A stretch of 64,000 nucleotides of DNA from Aromatoleum evansii (GTDB taxonomy: Bacteria; Pseudomonadota; Gammaproteobacteria; Burkholderiales; Rhodocyclaceae): contig NZ_WTVK01000007.1 in assembly GCF_012910805.1 (NCBI RefSeq), positions 62,001 through 126,000 on the forward strand, given 5' to 3'. Positions 1-9,672 of this stretch are shown in pieces. Numbering within the stretch: the stretch's first letter is position 1; each line of letters opens with the position of its first letter. The notes beneath the pieces were generated by a model. The model saw only the letters and a list, made by a program, of their open reading frames with translations, was not told the DNA's origin and ran no database searches. The position numbers and the translations under genes are program-made.

Positions 1-2
1 CG

Positions 3-275
3 AAGGATCTCCTGCGGACGCTCTCGGAACGCTTCCCGACGCTCGAACCGCTGGCGGACATGCTCAGTCTCGGAAACGCGACAGGCTTTAGCGCGCCGAT
101 CGGCGGACTCGTGACGCTGCTCTGTGCGGCCGAGGCCGCCAGCGCAAACGAGGGCGTCGCCCTGTGCCTGACCTGCCAATCCCCCAACGCCCGCGCGGCG
201 ATCATCGTCGACGCCCGCCCGCCGGCGCCCACGTCCCCCGCGCCAAAGCCAGACCCTGCTCCTGACGCCACCTGA
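3..275 (+). CDS. C-terminal end of an unidentified protein upstream of tssM (5' partial)
   Basis: The frame is open from the left edge and ends three bases before the tssM start, leaving 90 residues of a longer protein. The visible part is Ala/Gly/Leu-rich, with a compact hydrophobic core and two cysteines (LCLTC), followed by a disordered Pro/Ala tail (PAPKPDPAPD). An internal ATG at 60 exists, but the frame is equally coding-like before it, so this is probably a truncated gene rather than a small ORF. Its tight linkage to tssM suggests a type VI secretion accessory protein (inference). The end has a vague resemblance to the last strands of a beta-ketoacyl-synthase fold, which is not enough to name it. 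The family cannot be decided without the missing N-terminus. Confidence 0.55.
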   Translation, partial: KDLLRTLSERFPTLEPLADMLSLGNATGFSAPIGGLVTLLCAAEAASANEGVALCLTCQSPNARAAIIVDARPPAPTSPAPKPDPAPDAT

Positions 276-278
276 CCG

Positions 279-3200
279 ATGTCTTATCTCCGCACCTTTC
301 TCACCGACTCGCGCACCCTGTCCTTCATCGGCGTACTGGCCCTCGCCGGCTTCCTGATGCTGGGTGCCGAAACGCTTGAACTCGCCTTGACCTGGGCGGC
401 GATCGCCTCGTGCGCCCTCCTCGCGCTCTGGATCGCCGTGTGGGCCTGGCGGCGACGCCGGGCCGGCCTCGCCGAGTCCGCACTCGAACGGATGCTCGAC
501 CCGCGCACGGGTGATGGCGAAGGCCGGACGAAGGGGGAAATCGAAACCCTGCGCCGGCGCATGAAGGAAGCCATCCGCACGATCAAGACATCGAAGCTGG
601 GGCTGGTCTCCGGACGCGCCGCGCTGTACGAGCTGCCGTGGTACATCACGATTGGCAACCCCGCGGCGGGCAAGAGCACGGCCGTCGTCAACTCCGGGCT
701 CACCTTCCCTCTCGGCGATGCCGCCGGCAGCGTCGTGCAGGGGCTCGGCGGGACGCGCAACTGCGATTGGTTCTTCACGACCGAGGGGATCCTCCTCGAC
801 ACCGCCGGCCGCTACTCCGTCCACGAAGAGGACCGCGAGGAATGGCTGGGTTTTCTCGACCTGCTGAAGAAGAATCGTCCGCTCGCGCCGATCAACGGCA
901 TCATCGTCACGGTGAGCGTCGGCGAGCTGCTCCGCAATCCGCCCGGCTTCGCGATCACGCTGGCCAAGAATCTGCGCCAACGGGTTCAGGAACTCACCGA
1001 ACGGCTCGAAGTGTTCGCGCCGATCTACGTGATGTTCTCGAAGGCCGACCTCATCGCGGGGTTCAACGAGTTCTTCCAGGACGTGGACTGGAACGAGCGC
1101 GACCGCGTGTGGGGAGCGACCCTGCCCTACGAAACCGCTGGAAGCAACGACGCCATCGGGCTGTTCGACCGCCACTTCGACGAACTGTATGAAGGGCTGC
1201 GCGAAATGAGCGTGGCTCAGATGTCGATTGCCCGCGGCGAACGGATGCCGCCCGGATTGCTCACGTTCCCGCTCGAGTTCGCCGCAATCAAGCCGGCCCT
1301 GCGGTCCTTCATCGCCACTCTGTTCGAGGAGAACCCTTTCCAGTTCAAGCCGATCTTCCGCGGCTTCTACATCACCTCGGCGATCCAGAGCGGGGAGACG
1401 CCCAGCAGCTCCAGCGAGCGGGTGGAAAAGCGCTTCGGACTTGCCGGCGATGGCCCGGCTGCTGCACGGATCGCCTCGAACAACGGCTTTTTCCTGAAGG
1501 ATCTCTTCTCGAAGGTCATCTTCGCCGACCGCAACCTGGTACGGCACTACGCGAGCCGGCGCAAGAAACGCCTGCATCACGCCACCTCGCTGGCAGCGGC
1601 GGCGCTGCTGGGCCTTTCGCTGGCGGGATGGAGCTGGTCCTACGCCAACAACCGCAGCCTCGTCGACAACGTCCGCGCCGACCTCGAACGCGCCGTGCGC
1701 ATTCAGGAAGACCGCGTCGACCTGCAGTCGCGGCTCGAAGCGCTCGAACTGCTCCAGGAGCGCATCGCACAGCTCGAACGCTTCGACACGGAACCGTCGC
1801 GTTCGCTCGGCCTCGGGCTGTTCCAGGGCAATGAAGTGAAATCCAGATTGCTCGAGGAGTACTACCGGGGCGTCAGGGAAATCATGCTCCGCCCGGTGAG
1901 CGAGAGCATCGAAGGTTTCCTTGCAGCCGTCAATCGCAATGCCGGCCGGCTGCGGCCGAGCGACACCCCCGGCCAGGGGGCGGTTGCGGGCGAGGCGCCC
2001 GAGGAGGCGCAGCCGTACAAGGAAACCTCGCCGACCAACGTCGAAGACGCCTACAACGCCCTGAAGACCTATCTGATGCTGGGCGACCGGGCGCATACCG
2101 AGGTCGGCCATCTCTCCGATCAGCTCAGCCGCTACTGGCGGACCTGGCTGGATGCCAATCGCGGCTCCATGCCGCGCGAGCAGATGATGCGCAGCGCGGA
2201 GCGGATCATCAGTTTCCATCTGCGGCATGCGAACGACCCCGGCTGGCCGACCATCGCAGGCAAGCTCTCGGTGATCGACGAGACGCGTGCGACGCTGCGC
2301 CATGTGGTGCGCGGCATGCCCGCAATCGAGCGCGTCTACGGCGACATCAAGGCGCGGGCGGCCACCCGCTTCCCGCCCGTGACGGTCGCGAACCTCGTCG
2401 GGCCGGACGACACCGGCCTGGTCAGTGGCAGCCATGTAATCTCCGGCACATTCACCGCCGAAGCGTGGCGCAGTTATGTCGAGGACGCGATCAAGGATGC
2501 TGCGACGGGAGAATTGCGCAGCACGGACTGGGTCCTCGACACCAGCGCGAAGGACGACCTCTCCCTCGCCGGCAGTCCCGAGCAGATCCAGAAGATGCTC
2601 GTGGCGAAATACAAGAAGGAATACGTCCAGGAATGGCAGAAATTCGTCACAGGCATCGGCGTCAGCGGATTCGACGGCTTCCCCGCCGCCGTGGCGGCCA
2701 TGAATCGCCTCGGCGACGTGGCCGCATCTCCCTTGGGGAAACTGCTGCGGACGGTGGATGAGCAGACCGCCTGGGACAACCCCGGGGTCAGCCATGCGGT
2801 AGCCGCGCGTGCGCAAAAAGGCTTCATCGAATGGTTCAAGCAGTCGATCCTGCGCATGTCGCCCGCGCCGGTCACGCTCGAGGTCCCCACTTCCACGACC
2901 GCTCCAGCCAGCCCGATGGGCGCCATCGGCCAGGAATTCGCCGGGGTCGGTCGTCTGATTGCGCGCCGCGACAACGGGGAATCGATACTGGACCTGTACC
3001 TGCGCCGGCTTTCCGGATTGCGGACGCGCCTCAATCTTCTCGCCAACCAGGGCGACCCGGGTCCCGGCGCCGTGAAGCTGATGAGCGAAACGATCGAAGG
3101 CGGCAACTCGGAACTTGCCGACACGCTGCGGTTCGTGGACGAGCAGATGCTGACGGGCATGCCCGACAATCAGCGTGAAGTGCTCCGCCCGCTACTGGTG

Positions 3201-4052
3201 CGCCCCTTGCTGCAGACCTTCGCAGCCCTGATCGGCCCGGCCGAGCGGGAGCTCGACAAGGGCTGGATCGCGAACGTCCATGAGCCCTTCGGCCGGCAGC
3301 TTGCCGGGAAGTATCCGTTCGACGCCGCGTCGGGAATCGAAGCGACGCCGGCCGAGATCGCGCAGATCTTCGGCCCGGAGGGCGCGATCTCGAAGTACGC
3401 GGCTAGCAGCATCGGGCCGCTGATGGTGCGGCGCGGCGACTATATCGAGGCGCGGACCTGGGGCGATCTCGGTATCCGCCTGCGCCCCGAATTCCTCGCG
3501 GCTTTCCCGGGCTGGGTCGCCCCCCTGGAGGGCGGCAGCGCCACCCCGGCCGCGCCGGTTGCGCAGACGAGCTTCCGGATGCTGCCGCAGCCCTCGCCGG
3601 GCACGACCGAATACACCATCGAGATCGATGGGCAAAGACTGCGCTACCGCAACGGCGCCGCCCAGTGGGCCACCTTCGTGTGGCCCAATCCGGCGGGAAC
3701 TCCCGGCGCGCGAGTCGTCGCGACGACCTTCGACGGACAGGAAATCGAGGTCGCCAACTTCAGCGGCCGCTTCGGGCTCGAAAAGCTGATCAACTCGGCC
3801 ACGCGCACACGCAACGCGGACGGCTCGTTCAACCTCGCCTGGCAGACGGGCGAGGTGTCGGTGCCTGTCACGCTCAAGATCGTGAGCAGCCCGGACGTGC
3901 AGACAGGCAAAGAGACCAGCCCCAGGGGCGGCCGCAACGCCCCGCTCCCCGCCAGCGTAGCCGGAGACGACGCGAAGACACAGGCCGCCATCGCCCCCGG
4001 TGGCGCGGCCACGCTCGCAACCGCGACTCAGCAGCGCGGGGGCGTGCAATGA
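279..4052 (+). CDS. tssM: Type VI secretion system membrane subunit TssM (IcmF/VasK)
   Basis: This is the large inner-membrane subunit of the T6SS trans-envelope complex; with TssL and TssJ it anchors the baseplate and tail to the envelope. The 1257 residues match the usual 1100-1300. Two membrane helices lie near residues 15-57 and a third near 433-455 (LAAAALLGLSLAGW). The cytoplasmic part between them carries a Walker A motif, GNPAAGKST (residues 126-134), and a LLDTAGRY-type Walker B. The long C-terminal region is the periplasmic IcmF-related domain. An ATGA overlap couples the gene to tagF. The Ala/Pro/Thr-rich extreme C-terminus looks disordered. Family assignment is secure. Confidence 0.96.
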   Translation: MSYLRTFLTDSRTLSFIGVLALAGFLMLGAETLELALTWAAIASCALLALWIAVWAWRRRRAGLAESALERMLDPRTGDGEGRTKGEIETLRRRMKEAIRTIKTSKLGLVSGRAALYELPWYITIGNPAAGKSTAVVNSGLTFPLGDAAGSVVQGLGGTRNCDWFFTTEGILLDTAGRYSVHEEDREEWLGFLDLLKKNRPLAPINGIIVTVSVGELLRNPPGFAITLAKNLRQRVQELTERLEVFAPIYVMFSKADLIAGFNEFFQDVDWNERDRVWGATLPYETAGSNDAIGLFDRHFDELYEGLREMSVAQMSIARGERMPPGLLTFPLEFAAIKPALRSFIATLFEENPFQFKPIFRGFYITSAIQSGETPSSSSERVEKRFGLAGDGPAAARIASNNGFFLKDLFSKVIFADRNLVRHYASRRKKRLHHATSLAAAALLGLSLAGWSWSYANNRSLVDNVRADLERAVRIQEDRVDLQSRLEALELLQERIAQLERFDTEPSRSLGLGLFQGNEVKSRLLEEYYRGVREIMLRPVSESIEGFLAAVNRNAGRLRPSDTPGQGAVAGEAPEEAQPYKETSPTNVEDAYNALKTYLMLGDRAHTEVGHLSDQLSRYWRTWLDANRGSMPREQMMRSAERIISFHLRHANDPGWPTIAGKLSVIDETRATLRHVVRGMPAIERVYGDIKARAATRFPPVTVANLVGPDDTGLVSGSHVISGTFTAEAWRSYVEDAIKDAATGELRSTDWVLDTSAKDDLSLAGSPEQIQKMLVAKYKKEYVQEWQKFVTGIGVSGFDGFPAAVAAMNRLGDVAASPLGKLLRTVDEQTAWDNPGVSHAVAARAQKGFIEWFKQSILRMSPAPVTLEVPTSTTAPASPMGAIGQEFAGVGRLIARRDNGESILDLYLRRLSGLRTRLNLLANQGDPGPGAVKLMSETIEGGNSELADTLRFVDEQMLTGMPDNQREVLRPLLVRPLLQTFAALIGPAERELDKGWIANVHEPFGRQLAGKYPFDAASGIEATPAEIAQIFGPEGAISKYAASSIGPLMVRRGDYIEARTWGDLGIRLRPEFLAAFPGWVAPLEGGSATPAAPVAQTSFRMLPQPSPGTTEYTIEIDGQRLRYRNGAAQWATFVWPNPAGTPGARVVATTFDGQEIEVANFSGRFGLEKLINSATRTRNADGSFNLAWQTGEVSVPVTLKIVSSPDVQTGKETSPRGGRNAPLPASVAGDDAKTQAAIAPGGAATLATATQQRGGVQ

Positions 4053-5032
4053 AGGCGGCTGCCATCCACGCCACAGGCTATTTCGGCAAGCTGCCCGCGC
4101 GTGGCGATTTCGTGAAGGGAGGCGGATCGACGCAACTCATCGCGATGCTCGATCGCTGGATCTCGGAGAGCATGAACCAGCTGTCGGCAGATCCGCGCTG
4201 GCGCGTTCCCTACGACAGCATGAGCCCGGTGCACTTCGCCTTCGTCGGTCCGCGCAGCCGCCTCTCCGTCGTCGGCCACCTGCAGCCGAGCCACGACGCA
4301 TCGTCCCGCCGCTTCCCCTTTCTCGTCGCGTCGACGATCGAGTCGGAGGCCGGACACGCCCCGCCCGGGCCACTGGCCCTGTCCTCGCTGTGGGCAAAGT
4401 TCGGGCACCTGGTCGGCCTGGCTCGAACGGCCGAGGAACCCGCGTCGATGCTGCACGCCCTTGCGCGCATAGACTGCAGCGAGGAGCTCGCGCACATCGC
4501 ACAACCGTCGGGAACCAGCGCAATGCCCGACGCAACGACGATGGCTGACCTTGACCGGCTGCTCGGACACGACGGCGGTAATGGACAGGCCCGCCGCATC
4601 ATCCTCGCCCTCGGCGTGCTGCTGCGTCCGCTGCTCGGGAGCAACCGGCCCGCGATCGAACGCGGCCTGCGGCTGCCCCTTCCGGACGATGTCGGACTGC
4701 GGGACGGGCTGGCGCAGGTCTGGGTAAACCTCATCAACGGCTTTCTCCGCAACACCTCCTGCGAACTCCAGCTGCTGCAGGCACCGGTTGCGGGACGCAA
4801 CACGCTGACCGTCGGCTTCAACGGTGCCTCGCCACTGCCCCTCGTCAGCCTGATCTCGCCGGCAAGCGCACCCGACGCCGTCGTGAGCCTGGAAGATCCC
4901 GAGTGGATAGACACGCACCCGGACCTGACCGGCGACTACGGAATCGCCAAGCTGTCGAGCTATCTCGCCCAGCCCGGGACGTCCCTCGCCATGGGGCTCG
5001 CCACCTTCAGGGAAGTATTTTTCGGAGAATGA
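4049..5032 (+). CDS. tagF: Type VI secretion-associated protein TagF (ImpM/SciT family)
   Basis: TagF proteins are post-translational regulators of type VI secretion that repress assembly in several species. The start is the ATG overlapping the tssM stop (ATGA), giving 327 residues. It opens with the family's hallmark N-terminus (YFGKLPARGDFVKGG, residues about 11-25), followed by the compact ImpM-like domain in roughly the first 180 residues. The remaining C-terminal part is less conserved. No PP2C phosphatase domain is fused here, unlike in some TagF proteins. The stop again overlaps the next start by four bases, so tssM-tagF-ompA form one translationally coupled unit. Confidence 0.9.
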   Translation: MKAAAIHATGYFGKLPARGDFVKGGGSTQLIAMLDRWISESMNQLSADPRWRVPYDSMSPVHFAFVGPRSRLSVVGHLQPSHDASSRRFPFLVASTIESEAGHAPPGPLALSSLWAKFGHLVGLARTAEEPASMLHALARIDCSEELAHIAQPSGTSAMPDATTMADLDRLLGHDGGNGQARRIILALGVLLRPLLGSNRPAIERGLRLPLPDDVGLRDGLAQVWVNLINGFLRNTSCELQLLQAPVAGRNTLTVGFNGASPLPLVSLISPASAPDAVVSLEDPEWIDTHPDLTGDYGIAKLSSYLAQPGTSLAMGLATFREVFFGE

Positions 5033-5811
5033 TCTTGAAGCTCAGTTTCGCACTCGCGGCGGGGCTGCTCTATGCCGCGGCCGGCATGAGCGCACCGCCA
5101 CCGCAAAACCTCGCGTCGGACGGTCTGGTACACGTCACGGGCACGGTACCTGACGAGAGCGCCCGCGTGGCCATCATTTCCCGCCTGCGCGAACTCTATG
5201 GCGCAGAGAAGGTTGTCGACCGTCTGGACTCGGGGGGCGTCGTCGCGCCACCGGGCTGGAGCGGCCACGTCGTCAAGACCCTCGGGAACGGCATCCGCGA
5301 CGTCCGCCAGGGCCAGCTGGAGGTCAACGGCACCCAGGTCACGATCAGCGGCAACGTTGCCAACGAAGCCCGACGGCAGCAGCTCGCCAGCGAGATTGCG
5401 ACGGCGCTCAATCCGACCTACACGGTCAATAACGGGCTGCGCGTGCCAGCCGGCGCGCAGGCAATGCTCGATCAGACGCTTGCTGATCGCGTGGTCGAGT
5501 TCGAGAGCGGATCCGCGATCCTGACGCCGACCGGCGTTGCCATCCTCGACGAAATGGCTGCAGTCATTGCCAGACTCGAGCGTCCCCGCGTCGATATCAT
5601 CGGACATACGGACTCCACCGGAAACCGGGCAGCCAACATCGCCTTGAGTCTCGCCCGTGCCGACACGGTGAAGAACTACCTTACGGGCAAGGGCATTCCG
5701 GCGGCTGGATTGAGCGCGCGGGGCGCCGGCCCCGACCGTCCCGTGACACCCAACGACACGCCGGAGGGTCGCGCGCGCAATCGCCGGATCGAATTCCGGC
5801 TTGCCGAGTGA
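5029..5811 (+). CDS. OmpA-family peptidoglycan-binding envelope protein, T6SS-linked
   Basis: A 260-residue exported protein. The start at the ATGA junction gives a signal peptide (FALAAGLLYAAAGMSA). The middle holds two BON-like repeats, each starting with a V-x-G/S-G-x-V strand (near residues 35-70 and 95-140). The C-terminal 110 residues are an OmpA/MotB peptidoglycan-binding domain with GHTDSTGN and the closing NRRIEF signature. In other T6SS loci such a domain is fused to TssL or present as TagL/TagN, where it anchors the complex to the cell wall; here it is a separate gene directly after tagF. The role in anchoring is inferred from family and position. Confidence 0.85.
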   Translation: MILKLSFALAAGLLYAAAGMSAPPPQNLASDGLVHVTGTVPDESARVAIISRLRELYGAEKVVDRLDSGGVVAPPGWSGHVVKTLGNGIRDVRQGQLEVNGTQVTISGNVANEARRQQLASEIATALNPTYTVNNGLRVPAGAQAMLDQTLADRVVEFESGSAILTPTGVAILDEMAAVIARLERPRVDIIGHTDSTGNRAANIALSLARADTVKNYLTGKGIPAAGLSARGAGPDRPVTPNDTPEGRARNRRIEFRLAE

Positions 5812-5838
5812 CCCGGGCCCGGCCGTTCAGCGCCCGGG
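5812..5838. terminator. Possible bidirectional hairpin between convergent T6SS genes
   Basis: CCCGGGC (5812-5818) pairs with GCCCGGG (5832-5838) across a 13-base loop at the convergent ends of the ompA-like gene and tssA. There is no T-tract on either side, so intrinsic termination is uncertain. Confidence 0.3.
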
Positions 5839-6891
5839 CACATCCTGGGACACGAGCCCGAGCAGCTCCTCCACGTGCGAGAGCGCCCCGTCGTCGCGGA
5901 CCACGGTGCGCAGCCACTCGTGCAGCGACATCTCGCCCCAGCGTGCCGCCTTGTCGGCGAGATAGGCCACCGGACTGTGAGGCTCGGTGCGTCGGAAGAA
6001 GTCCGCCACCTCGCGGAGCCGCGCTATCGCATCGGCCCGCGTAGCGATCACCCCCTGAACCGCAGCACCCGGTGCCCGCTCACCGGCGGGGCTGCGCCCG
6101 CCGCCCGCGGGCGCAGCCCCGAGCAAGTGCGGAGTCGGGGCCGGCGCCTCGCCACCGAACCGCCGCGCGGTCTCCAGCACCTCGATGAGCGCTTGGCGTG
6201 CATCGTCGAAACCCGGGCCATCCAGTCCGAGCTTGGCATCCACGACCCGCTCCAGCTCGTCCAGCGCCCCCCGCGCCGCTTCCGCCTCGGCGGCAACGCG
6301 GCTGAAAAAATCACGGGACGTGTCGCGGCGCGCGGCCTCGAATTGATCGAGCGTCACCGGCGCGGCACGCATGAGGAACTCGGCTTCCTGCGGGTTCCGC
6401 TCCAGGCAGGCGGCCAGATTACGCGCGGATTCGAGATCACCCATCGAGAAGGATCCCCGCGGGGAATCGGTAATGGGCGTATCGCGCACGATGCGGCGGG
6501 ACTGGGCCACCAGCCAGTCGAGATTGCCGGCACGCATCTCCTGGTCACCGTCGTCGGGAAGCGGATGGATGTCATCCCAATACGCTTCGCACAAGCCGGC
6601 CACCAGGCGGTAGCCATCGGCGAGACCGGCGAATCCGCGGGTTCGCGCCACCGCCTCGGTCAACCAGACGGCGAGACGGACATCCTTCGCCCTGGATGCC
6701 AGCGCATCCTCGCAAAGACGGGCAACGCGCGGCCAGTCGGCCTCTTTGAGCGGTCTCACCCACTCGCCCTGACTCACCGAGGGGTCGTCGCAGCGGCGCG
6801 CCTCCTGGATCTCGTCGAACAGCGCAGAGAAGGTGAGGTCCTCGCCGCAGCGATTACCGGCCAGCGGGCGAAGCAGTGGAGCAAAATCCAT
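5827..6891 (-). CDS. tssA: Type VI secretion system protein TssA (ImpA N-terminal family)
   Basis: TssA primes and caps T6SS tail/sheath polymerisation at the baseplate. The chosen start gives 354 residues beginning MDFAPLLRPL, followed by the typical GEDL motif of the ImpA N-terminal domain (residues about 1-120, with repeated W and acidic residues such as YWDDIHPLPDDGD). The C-terminal part ends with a short TssA helical domain (FFRRTEPHSPVAYL...WGEMSLHEWL), characteristic of TssA with a VasJ-like C-terminus. An alternative ATG at 6921 adds ten residues (MAVWPEPEPP) that do not match the family N-terminus. Neither start has a convincing ribosome-binding site. It is convergent with the tssM-tagF-ompA unit. 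Confidence 0.9.
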   Translation of the reverse strand: MDFAPLLRPLAGNRCGEDLTFSALFDEIQEARRCDDPSVSQGEWVRPLKEADWPRVARLCEDALASRAKDVRLAVWLTEAVARTRGFAGLADGYRLVAGLCEAYWDDIHPLPDDGDQEMRAGNLDWLVAQSRRIVRDTPITDSPRGSFSMGDLESARNLAACLERNPQEAEFLMRAAPVTLDQFEAARRDTSRDFFSRVAAEAEAARGALDELERVVDAKLGLDGPGFDDARQALIEVLETARRFGGEAPAPTPHLLGAAPAGGGRSPAGERAPGAAVQGVIATRADAIARLREVADFFRRTEPHSPVAYLADKAARWGEMSLHEWLRTVVRDDGALSHVEELLGLVSQDVPGR

Positions 6892-6965
6892 GGGCGGTTC
6901 CGGTTCAGGCCAAACCGCCATTTTACATGACACTGACATTACCCTGACGGCATCAGAGAATACTT

Positions 6966-7349
6966 TCAGGCGTGCTGGATGAGCTCGATCTTGTAGCCGT
7001 CCGGATCCTCGACGAATGCGATCACGGTCGTGCCGTGCTTCATCGGCCCCGCCTCGCGCACCACCTTGCCGCCACGCGCGCGGATCTCGTCGCACGCACG
7101 GTAGGCATCGGGAACCGCCAGCGCGATGTGGCCGAAGGCATTGCCCATCTCGTAGGAATCCACGCCCCAGTTGTGCGTGAGCTCGATGACGGCGCCGGCG
7201 GACTCGTCCTGGTAACCGATGAAAGCCAGCGTGAACTTCCCCTCCGGGTAGTCGTGGCGCCGCAGCAGCCGCATCCCGAGGACCTCGGTGTAGAACTTGA
7301 TCGAACGATCGAGGTCGCCAACGCGCAGCATGGTATGAAGCAGTCTCAT
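6966..7349 (-). CDS. gloA: Lactoylglutathione lyase (glyoxalase I)
   Basis: Converts the hemithioacetal of methylglyoxal and glutathione to S-lactoylglutathione in the cytoplasm. The 127 residues match the bacterial short form. All four metal ligands are present at the positions of the Ni-type enzyme: H5, E56, H74 and E122. The sequence has the paired beta-alpha-beta-beta-beta vicinal-oxygen-chelate repeats, with DPDGYKIEL at the end. Nothing about the context suggests a special role. It sits just downstream of the next leftward gene (15-bp gap). Confidence 0.96.
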   Translation of the reverse strand: MRLLHTMLRVGDLDRSIKFYTEVLGMRLLRRHDYPEGKFTLAFIGYQDESAGAVIELTHNWGVDSYEMGNAFGHIALAVPDAYRACDEIRARGGKVVREAGPMKHGTTVIAFVEDPDGYKIELIQHA

Positions 7350-7363
7350 TTCAACGGTCCTCT

Positions 7364-8152
7364 TCAGTCTTCAGCAAGAAGCGCCGCGTCGGCGCCATCG
7401 ATGACGGGCAGCGCCCGCCCGACGTCGCGCAGTCGCGCGCGCGCCGCCTTCCAGTCCGGATAGAGCGCGCCCACGACAGCCCAGAAACGCGGCGAGTGGT
7501 TCATTTCGGCAAGATGTGCCACCTCATGGGCGACAACGTAGTCGATCAGTGCCGGCGGCAGGTGGATCAGGCGCCAGTGCAGACGGATACCGCTGCGGCT
7601 GCTGCAACTGCCCCAGCGCGTGCGTGCCGAGGACAGGCGTACCGGAGGCACGGCCTGGCCGAGCCGGAAGCAGAACTCCGCGACACGTTCGCCATACCAC
7701 GGCAGGGCACGCGCGCGCAGCGCACGGACGAGTGCCTTGCGGGCGCCCGCGCCGTCGGGCACTACCAGCTCTTCGACACCGTCCACCCCCAGGCGCCAGC
7801 GCGCGGAACGTACACCGCCCGCGAGGCGCAGGCGGCAGGTCTCGCCCAGCAACGGGAACAGGGCACCATCCTCGACTGCCATCGCCGCGAGCGGCACCCG
7901 CGCGGCGAGCTTCCCCACCAGCCAGTCATGGTGGCTACGGATGAAGCGGTCGATTTCGGGCTGCGTCGCGGGCCACGGCACGGCGACACGAACCCCGCGT
8001 TGATCGACCTGCAGCGCGAAGCTGCGTCGCGGAGAGCGGCGCAGCACATAGTCGAGATCCCGTTCGCCGAGACGGATGCTGCGGGACTCCTCGGTCGCCG
8101 GCCGCGACGGGCGCGCCAGACCCGCGGCTCGGCTCACGCCTTCGCCTGCCAT
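7364..8152 (-). CDS. YgjP/DUF45-family zinc metalloprotein (SprT-like)
   Basis: A 262-residue predicted cytosolic metal-dependent hydrolase. The zinc site is HEVAH (H209, E210, H213) followed by MNHSPRFW, the diagnostic spacing of the YgjP-like metallopeptidase family, preceded by the conserved RWGSC patch. E. coli YgjP has been reported as a UTP pyrophosphatase, whereas others are annotated as M48-like peptidases, so the true substrate is open. The first about 25 residues are Arg/Ser-rich and poorly conserved, and a later start is possible. The 5' end overlaps the next leftward gene by 19 bp, indicating co-transcription. Confidence 0.88.
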   Translation of the reverse strand: MAGEGVSRAAGLARPSRPATEESRSIRLGERDLDYVLRRSPRRSFALQVDQRGVRVAVPWPATQPEIDRFIRSHHDWLVGKLAARVPLAAMAVEDGALFPLLGETCRLRLAGGVRSARWRLGVDGVEELVVPDGAGARKALVRALRARALPWYGERVAEFCFRLGQAVPPVRLSSARTRWGSCSSRSGIRLHWRLIHLPPALIDYVVAHEVAHLAEMNHSPRFWAVVGALYPDWKAARARLRDVGRALPVIDGADAALLAED

Positions 8153-8886
8153 GCGTATCCGCGCGCTCCGACCTCTGCGCAGATGCGCGCCATTGCAGCC
8201 GAGACGCTCGCCGCGGGGCCTTTCACGCCAAGCTCGATGGTCCGCAGTTCGCCCGGCGCCGTCGGCACGCTGGGCAGGCTGAACAGCTCCAGCTCGGGAA
8301 ACGCTGCGGTCACGGCCTCCATCAGATCGACAAGCTTTCCCTCCATGGCATCCAGCACTGTGATCGCCGCTTCGGTGAAATCATCGGCATGGTGAAGGTG
8401 GCGGAACTGCGTATCGAGCACCCATTCGATCATCGGCCACGCCATCACCGGGAAGCCGGGCACAAAGTAATGCCCGCGGATCGAAAAGCCCGGCACCTGG
8501 TTGTACGGATTCGGGATGATCGCGCTGCCCTGCGGATAGGTGCCGAGCTGCAGGCGATGCGACGTAATCTCGGCGCCGAATTTCTCGCGCAGGATCGCCT
8601 CCGCCTCGGGGTGCAGCGCAAGTTCGACACCGAGCGCGGCCGCCGCGCTCTGGCGCGTGCGGTCATCGGGCGTGGCGCCGATGCCCCCGAAGCTGAATAC
8701 CACATCGCCGGTCGCGAAGCTCTCACGCAGCGTCGCGACAAGCCGCTGCGCGTCGTCGCCGACATATCGCGCCCAGGCGAGCCTGAGTCCGCGCGCACCG
8801 AGCATCTCGACGAGTTTCGCCAGATGCTTGTCGCTGCGCCGCCCGGACAGGATCTCGTCACCGATGATGATCGCGCCGAACGCCAT
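8134..8886 (-). CDS. Molybdopterin-binding (MoaB/CinA N-terminal-like) domain protein
   Basis: A 250-residue protein starting with the MoCF_biosynth fold: the FGAIIIGDEILSG strand-turn at residues 3-15 and GDVVFSFGGIGATPDDRT around residues 80-97, the characteristic GGxGxTxDD loop. Homologous stand-alone proteins are common in betaproteobacteria and usually annotated competence/damage-inducible protein A-like. The C-terminal CinA deamidase domain is absent, so nicotinamide-nucleotide amidase activity is not expected. It is flanked tightly by the EI24-like gene (3-bp gap) and the YgjP-like gene (overlap), suggesting one leftward operon. Confidence 0.85.
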   Translation of the reverse strand: MAFGAIIIGDEILSGRRSDKHLAKLVEMLGARGLRLAWARYVGDDAQRLVATLRESFATGDVVFSFGGIGATPDDRTRQSAAAALGVELALHPEAEAILREKFGAEITSHRLQLGTYPQGSAIIPNPYNQVPGFSIRGHYFVPGFPVMAWPMIEWVLDTQFRHLHHADDFTEAAITVLDAMEGKLVDLMEAVTAAFPELELFSLPSVPTAPGELRTIELGVKGPAASVSAAMARICAEVGARGYAWQAKA

Positions 8887-8889
8887 CCG

Positions 8890-9660
8890 CTATTCCCGCA
8901 CCTGCGGAGCCGACAGCGCGTCGAGGACGGTCACGCCCCGCTCGATGCGCTCGCGCCGCAACGCTTCGAGCATGAAATGAACAAAGGCCAGACCGCAGAA
9001 CGCGGGCGCCACGAGATTGACGAACGGCACATAGGCAAGCAGCGCGCATGCGCCGCCAAGCAGCAGCATCGACGTCCGCTGCACCCGAGGCAGCCGCCTG
9101 AGCTCCTCGCGATCGGCATGCAGCATCAGCGCGTCATAACCGAAGGCTCGCTGGTTCAGCCATGCGGTCAACACCACGGACGCGACAAGACCCGCCCCGG
9201 GGATCAACCAAAGCGGCAGCGAGATAACCATGCCTAGCAGAAACAGCAGCCCCGCGACGGTCGCATTCCACGCACTGCCCAAGTTCGAGCCGCCGCGACG
9301 CAACTCCAGTTCGCCATAATCCTTGCGCGCCACCTGCTCGAGCATCATCGGCAGTGCGATCACGGCGACCAGCAGGGCCGCCGTGACGTAGATCAGCGGC
9401 AGGAAGGCAAGCGCCAGCGCGATCTCGACGACGATCAGCGTGGCGGTGGCGCCGATCTCGGACGCGGCGATCCATTCGCCGACGAAGGCCCAGCCCTGAA
9501 TCCAGGCCACGACCGTCTCGACCAGCGGGGACCATGTCAGGACCGCAACCGTCATCCAGGCGACGACGGCCAACAGACTGGGCCACACGAGGTGGACGAA
9601 CACCCCCTTGCGCCCAAGGCTGCGCAGCGCCCGTCCGAACGCAAGCAGGATCTCGCGCAT
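8890..9660 (-). CDS. EI24/CysZ-like integral membrane protein
   Basis: A 256-residue polytopic inner-membrane protein with about six hydrophobic stretches (for example VVAWMTVAVLTW, ALALAFLPLIYV, LLFLLGMVISLPLWLIPG, LLLGGACALLAYV) and the EI24-domain pattern GxxxAxDALMLHAD near residue 175. CysZ members mediate sulfate uptake, but many betaproteobacterial EI24 proteins are uncharacterised. The gene is about 15 kb from the cys genes, so a sulfate role is only possible. It lies 12 bp after ffh on the same strand. Confidence 0.82.
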   Translation of the reverse strand: MREILLAFGRALRSLGRKGVFVHLVWPSLLAVVAWMTVAVLTWSPLVETVVAWIQGWAFVGEWIAASEIGATATLIVVEIALALAFLPLIYVTAALLVAVIALPMMLEQVARKDYGELELRRGGSNLGSAWNATVAGLLFLLGMVISLPLWLIPGAGLVASVVLTAWLNQRAFGYDALMLHADREELRRLPRVQRTSMLLLGGACALLAYVPFVNLVAPAFCGLAFVHFMLEALRRERIERGVTVLDALSAPQVRE

Positions 9661-9672
9661 CGCCAGCCCCTC

